A stretch of 9,554 nucleotides of DNA. Source: Gammaproteobacteria bacterium (lineage in GTDB: Bacteria; Pseudomonadota; Gammaproteobacteria; Chromatiales; Chromatiaceae). Under the pieces are notes generated by a model. The model worked only from the letters and a program-made list of their open reading frames with translations, made no database searches and was not told the origin of the DNA. The translations under genes and the position numbers were made by a program. Of this stretch, positions 7,052 to 9,554 are shown piece by piece. The first letter of the stretch is position 1. Each line of letters begins with the position of its first letter. The stretch covers positions 1-9,554 of the forward strand of contig JAGVUH010000175.1 in assembly GCA_019136395.1 (NCBI GenBank), read 5' to 3'.

Positions 7052-7371
7052 TCAGAGGCTTGGCCGGGTGGCGGGGCTGAACAGATTAGCAGATTCACGG
7101 CTGCAATCCGCCAGCTTGGCCTTGAGCAGCTCGTTGACCTGCTCGGGGTCGGCCTGGCCCTTGCTCGCCCGCGTCACCTGGCCGACGAAGAAGCCGAAAA
7201 GTTTGTCCTTGCCGGCCCGGTACTGCGCCACCTGGCCGGGGGTTGGCGGCGATTATGTCGTCGATGAGGGCCTCGATTCTCAAGCCCAGCCTTGTTCAGC
7301 GCCGCGGACAGGTCGGCGCCGATCCCATTGGCCGCCAGCTTTGCGTCGCACCAGGTCGCAGCCACGACCAT
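7052..7371 (-). pseudogene. gatB: Decayed C-terminal remnant of gatB (Asp-tRNA(Asn)/Glu-tRNA(Gln) amidotransferase subunit B)
   Basis: Three consecutive minus-strand frames each encode a recognisable piece of GatB, in family order. First is DAKLAAN then ADLSAALNKAGLE (7279-7371), next [14 protein letters not shown] (7236-7277), then [20 protein letters not shown] followed by [21 protein letters not shown], reading on to a stop at 7052. In intact GatB about 60 residues separate the first two pieces, so there is an internal deletion as well as frameshifts; one is an extra C near 7235. All the catalytic N-terminal and kinase-like parts are absent, so this piece cannot work. GatB is part of GatCAB, which amidates misacylated tRNAs. 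The remnant abuts rlmI on one side and A+T-richer DNA on the other. A functional gatB elsewhere is expected but not visible. Confidence 0.85.
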
Positions 7372-7491
7372 GAATTAGATGTCGATGACTTAGAGTGACG
7401 GTCATCACAGTGGATACATAGGCGCGGGTCAGGGTGCTGCAGGCTAAATTGTTACCGCAGGGTGGGTGGCAACTGCTTAATTTACAGAGCA

Positions 7492-7519
7492 TTGCATGCC
7501 GATGGGGACTGGCATGCAA
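7492..7519. repeat. Perfect 9-bp inverted repeat
   Basis: TTGCATGCC (7492-7500) and GGCATGCAA (7511-7519) flank a 10-nt spacer. Each arm also contains the palindrome GCATGC. It could form a hairpin, serve as a two-site operator or be part of a small mobile repeat. There is no T-run, so it does not look like a terminator. Confidence 0.45.
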
Positions 7520-7672
7520 GCCGATAAGAGGCATCCCGTCTGGATTTTGGTGACATGCCTATCCGGTTGATTCAGGAATTTGCAGAATGTTGAGTGGGCT
7601 GCGCCTGACAGAAATTCATGTCCTTGAAAATGAACGCACCCCAAGAGTGGCCGCAACGCGGTGTTACTTATC

Positions 7673-7685
7673 TGACAAACTGTCA
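7673..7685. promoter_or_regulatory. Short inverted repeat TGACA-N3-TGTCA
   Basis: TGACA and TGTCA are separated by 3 nt in A+T-rich DNA about 165 bp upstream of the repeat-protein gene. The form suits a dimeric regulator site, but it is short and no regulator is identified. Confidence 0.2.
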
Positions 7686-7763
7686 TAGGAATGGCTAGTT
7701 AATTTTTGGAAAACTACTCGAATCTGTTAGGACTTACACTTCACTGACCTCGTAGTTTTTAGA

Positions 7764-7778
7764 GGTTGTTTTACAACC
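7764..7778 (+). promoter_or_regulatory. Inverted repeat GGTTGT-TTT-ACAACC upstream of the TSP3 protein gene
   Basis: The 6-bp arms are perfect with a 3-nt loop and are followed by T-rich sequence (TTTTTGATTTTT at 7781-7792). It lies about 70 nt before the start codon. It could be an operator overlapping the promoter, or a weak terminator protecting the gene from transcription arriving from the left. The short stem leaves both options open. Confidence 0.3.
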
Positions 7779-7848
7779 CATTTTTGATTTTTCTTACTGA
7801 CAGTTCCCGCGGCGACACTCGGCGGACTGTTACTCACAGGATGTTGAA

Positions 7849-9554
7849 ATGCTTGTAAACTCTGCTGGCACATCATCGATTTTCCTGCGTTTTATGTGGG
7901 TGATCATGTTGATGGAGCTCCTGTTCGCGCCATCGCTGACCCAGGCAGGGGGCGTAGGGTGGGTGGACGGTAAGCTGTTGGTATCCATCACCCAGTCACA
8001 GCCTCTTTACGATCGAAGAACTAGGCAGTTTACGACCAAGGTTAAGGTCACCAACGTCAGTGACGGTCCACTGATTGGCGGCCTGCGTATCGCCGTGACC
8101 GATTCTGGCGGCAGCGCGGTCCAGGGTAAAGATGGCTCGACATTGGCGGGCGAGCCTTTTTTTGTGCTCCAGCCAGAGACTGGAGTGCTCCTCACGGGAC
8201 AATCCTTACAAAAAAATCTTGTATTTAAGGGCGGTAGCGGCAAGCTCTCTTACACCACCAGGGCGGACTTGTTGCCACTCGACTCGGGCTGGGAGGGGAC
8301 GTCGGGTCTGTTCAAGGTCAGTCAGTCTTCGCCGCAGTACAAATGGTTACCCGGGCAATATTCAGTAAACGTCACCGTCACCAATACCAGCGATAGCCCC
8401 TTCATGGGCGGCCTTCGCCTGGTGGTGACTGGGTCGGGTAACGCAATACCCCTGGGGCATGATGGCATGACCCCTGACGGTATGCCGTATTTCCTAATCC
8501 TAAAGCAACAGCAGATCGGAATGATTCCCAAAGGGGAATCTCTCTCGCGGAAACTGGTGTTCAAGGGTGGTTCCGGGGGCTTGAACCTCACCACCCGCCT
8601 GGAGGCCCTCCCATTACCCCCGGGGTGGCTGGAGGGTGGGGTAGACTTCACGGTGGGTGAGGTGAAACGCCAGTACAAGAAATCAGCCAAACAACACCTG
8701 ATCACCCTCAAGGTGACCAATGTCAGTACCAGCCCTTTCCCTGGAGCCATCAGGTTGGTACTTACCGGGGCGGGTGCCGCGACGATCCTGGCGGTTGATG
8801 GTCGCACCCCCGCAGGTGAGCCCTTCATCCTCATGCAAGGGCTCTCCGCGACACTCCAGGCCCAACAGTCAATCACGAAACAACTGAAGTTCAGTGGGGG
8901 CGTGGCTCCACCTCAGTTCAATACCCGTGTCGATAAATTCCCCTTAGTTCGAGATACCGATGGGGACGGCATACTGGACTACGAAGATCCTTGTCCCGTA
9001 AATGGGTTAGGTAGTGACCTGGATGGGGACGGTGTACCGGACAGTTGCGATCGTTGCCCAGGCACTCCGTCCGGCACCAGGGTCGACGCTTACGGCTGTC
9101 CCGTAACCCAAGATGATAGCGACGACGACGGCGTCAAAGACGATGGCGACCAGTGTCCGGGGACCGCCGCCGGGATGCCGGTAGATGCCAACGGCTGTGC
9201 CGCCGACCAACGTGATAGCGACGGTGACGGCGTTAAAGATGATGCCGATCAGTGCCCAGTGACCGCCGCCGGGGCGCCCGTCGATGCCAATGGCTGCGCC
9301 GCCAACCAGCGCGACAGCGACGGTGACGGCGTTAAAGACGATGCCGACCAGTGTGACCAGTGCCCGGGGACCGCCGCCGGGACGCACGTCGATGCCAATG
9401 GCTGCGCCGCCAACCAGCGCGACAGCGATGGCGATGGCGTTAAAGACGATGTGGACCAATGTCCAGGGACCACCGCCGGGGCGACCGTAGATGTCAATGG
9501 CTGCGCAGCCGACCAGCGCGACAGCGACGGCGATGGCGTTAAAGACGATGCCGA
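7849..9554 (+). CDS. Secreted multidomain protein: three novel ~110-residue modules plus thrombospondin type 3 calcium-binding repeats (3' end beyond window)
   Basis: The frame from ATG 7849 has no stop for 568 codons and runs off the right edge. AGGA lies 7 nt upstream. Residues 1-33 form a signal peptide (R14, hydrophobic 15-30, likely cleavage after TQA). Residues 37-366 are three tandem modules sharing GW at the start, VTN, a DGxT turn, PF/PY, F-K/S-GG, a TTR/NTR triplet and LPL/FPL at the end; they are probably beta-sandwiches, and I cannot name the family. From residue 369 the protein switches to thrombospondin type 3 units with DxDGDGxxD calcium-binding motifs and paired cysteines (for example D458-S-D-G-D-G type loops, C436/C450, C469/C483). 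Such arrays bind Ca2+ and form stiff stalks in surface or adhesive proteins, sometimes before an OmpA-like domain. The C-terminus is not visible, so anchoring is unknown. Codon use in the 5' part is less GC-biased than in the neighbours. Confidence 0.88.
   Translation, partial: MLVNSAGTSSIFLRFMWVIMLMELLFAPSLTQAGGVGWVDGKLLVSITQSQPLYDRRTRQFTTKVKVTNVSDGPLIGGLRIAVTDSGGSAVQGKDGSTLAGEPFFVLQPETGVLLTGQSLQKNLVFKGGSGKLSYTTRADLLPLDSGWEGTSGLFKVSQSSPQYKWLPGQYSVNVTVTNTSDSPFMGGLRLVVTGSGNAIPLGHDGMTPDGMPYFLILKQQQIGMIPKGESLSRKLVFKGGSGGLNLTTRLEALPLPPGWLEGGVDFTVGEVKRQYKKSAKQHLITLKVTNVSTSPFPGAIRLVLTGAGAATILAVDGRTPAGEPFILMQGLSATLQAQQSITKQLKFSGGVAPPQFNTRVDKFPLVRDTDGDGILDYEDPCPVNGLGSDLDGDGVPDSCDRCPGTPSGTRVDAYGCPVTQDDSDDDGVKDDGDQCPGTAAGMPVDANGCAADQRDSDGDGVKDDADQCPVTAAGAPVDANGCAANQRDSDGDGVKDDADQCDQCPGTAAGTHVDANGCAANQRDSDGDGVKDDVDQCPGTTAGATVDVNGCAADQRDSDGDGVKDDA
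7957..8946 (+). repeat. Three tandem ~110-residue protein modules
   Basis: The modules span about residues 37-144, 147-256 and 259-366, with GW at 37-38, 147-148 and 259-260. Aligned landmarks are VTN at 67-69, 177-179 and 289-291; DGxT at 95-98, 205-208 and 317-320; PF or PY at 103, 213 and 325; FKGG, FKGG and FSGG at 126, 238 and 348; TTR, TTR and NTR at 136, 248 and 358. Spacing of landmarks is almost constant (110 and 112 residues). DNA identity is low, so the duplication is old and the modules are under protein-level constraint. Confidence 0.85.
8953..9554 (+). repeat. Thrombospondin type 3 repeat array with 99-bp DNA periodicity
   Basis: Calcium-loop units begin at residue 369 (DTDGDGILD) and 390 (DLDGDGVPD). 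From nt 9112 the array becomes regular: units start at 9112, 9211, 9310, 9418 and 9517, encoding 33 residues each (R-D-S-D-G-D-G-V-K-D-D, then DQCPGTAAG, then VDANGC-AA-Q). The unit at 9310 is 108 bp because of a 9-bp duplication (gaccagtgt/gaccagtgc, 9346-9363) that adds an extra Asp-Gln-Cys. High DNA identity between units points to recent expansion. The array continues past the window edge. Confidence 0.9.

Larger units (their letters stand above)
7372..7848. other. A+T-richer intergenic region without a convincing gene
   Basis: About 480 bp between the gatB remnant and the repeat-protein gene are clearly richer in A and T than the rest of the window. Short open frames exist on the minus strand (7280-7534 and 7477-7686), but they are Cys/His-rich, lack ribosome binding sites and show no motif I recognise. 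The region holds several inverted repeats listed separately and presumably the promoter of the downstream gene. I could not pick a convincing -35/-10 pair; TTTACA at 7770-7775 with CTTACT at 7793-7798 is a weak possibility. Confidence 0.5.

Noticed and set aside
7280..7686. Short minus-strand frames as candidate small genes
   Set aside because: They overlap the gatB remnant or inverted repeats, lack ribosome binding sites and have unusual Cys/His-rich composition without known motifs.
9007..9459. Minus-strand 150-codon repetitive hydrophobic frame
   Set aside because: It is the reverse complement of the TSP3 repeat array; its periodicity simply reflects the 99-bp repeats of the real gene.
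9112..9554. Possible CRISPR-like array because of regular repeats
   Set aside because: The repeats are contiguous 99-bp coding units in one open frame encoding calcium-binding motifs, with no unique spacers.

Overview
The window looks like GC-rich chromosomal DNA from an autotrophic gammaproteobacterium, most likely a purple sulfur bacterium of the Chromatiaceae type. This rests on the first 35 codons of a form I RuBisCO large subunit at the left edge, together with strong GC bias and genes of gammaproteobacterial character. The species cannot be fixed from the sequence alone.

Left part (1-1556). The 5' end of cbbL runs off the left edge on the minus strand. Upstream of it, on the same strand, is a gene for a predicted outer-membrane beta-barrel of the phenol MetA-pathway/transporter type, with its own hairpin terminator. 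Its 5' end diverges from a plus-strand operon across about 290 bp that hold a good sigma70-like promoter.

Middle (1557-5533). A complete tripartite TRAP transporter operon of the 2-oxoacid/mannitol-chloroaromatic (TakP-like) type lies here: a Tat-type secreted binding protein (P), a hairpin with a T-run in the P-Q gap, then the small (Q) and large (M) membrane subunits joined by an ATGA overlap. The large subunit carries an unusual tail of about 150 residues with nine regularly placed tryptophans in G-W-x-Q-P-A-like units. The barrel, binding protein and permease could together import a small carboxylate alongside CO2 fixation, but that link is inferred.

Centre right (5534-7371). A convergent intergenic region contains several hairpins and a C/G-rich dispersed-type palindrome. 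It is followed on the minus strand by an RlmI-type 23S rRNA methyltransferase, and just upstream of that by a decayed C-terminal piece of gatB (GatCAB amidotransferase subunit B) in three shifted frames with an internal deletion.

Right part (7372-9554). About 480 bp of more A+T-rich DNA without a convincing gene but with several inverted repeats leads into a plus-strand gene that stays open to the window edge (at least 568 codons). It encodes a secreted protein with three tandem modules of about 110 residues, unrecognised by me, followed by a calcium-binding thrombospondin type 3 repeat array built from near-identical 99-bp DNA repeats. The change in composition beside the gatB remnant suggests an insertion or rearrangement boundary near 7371.
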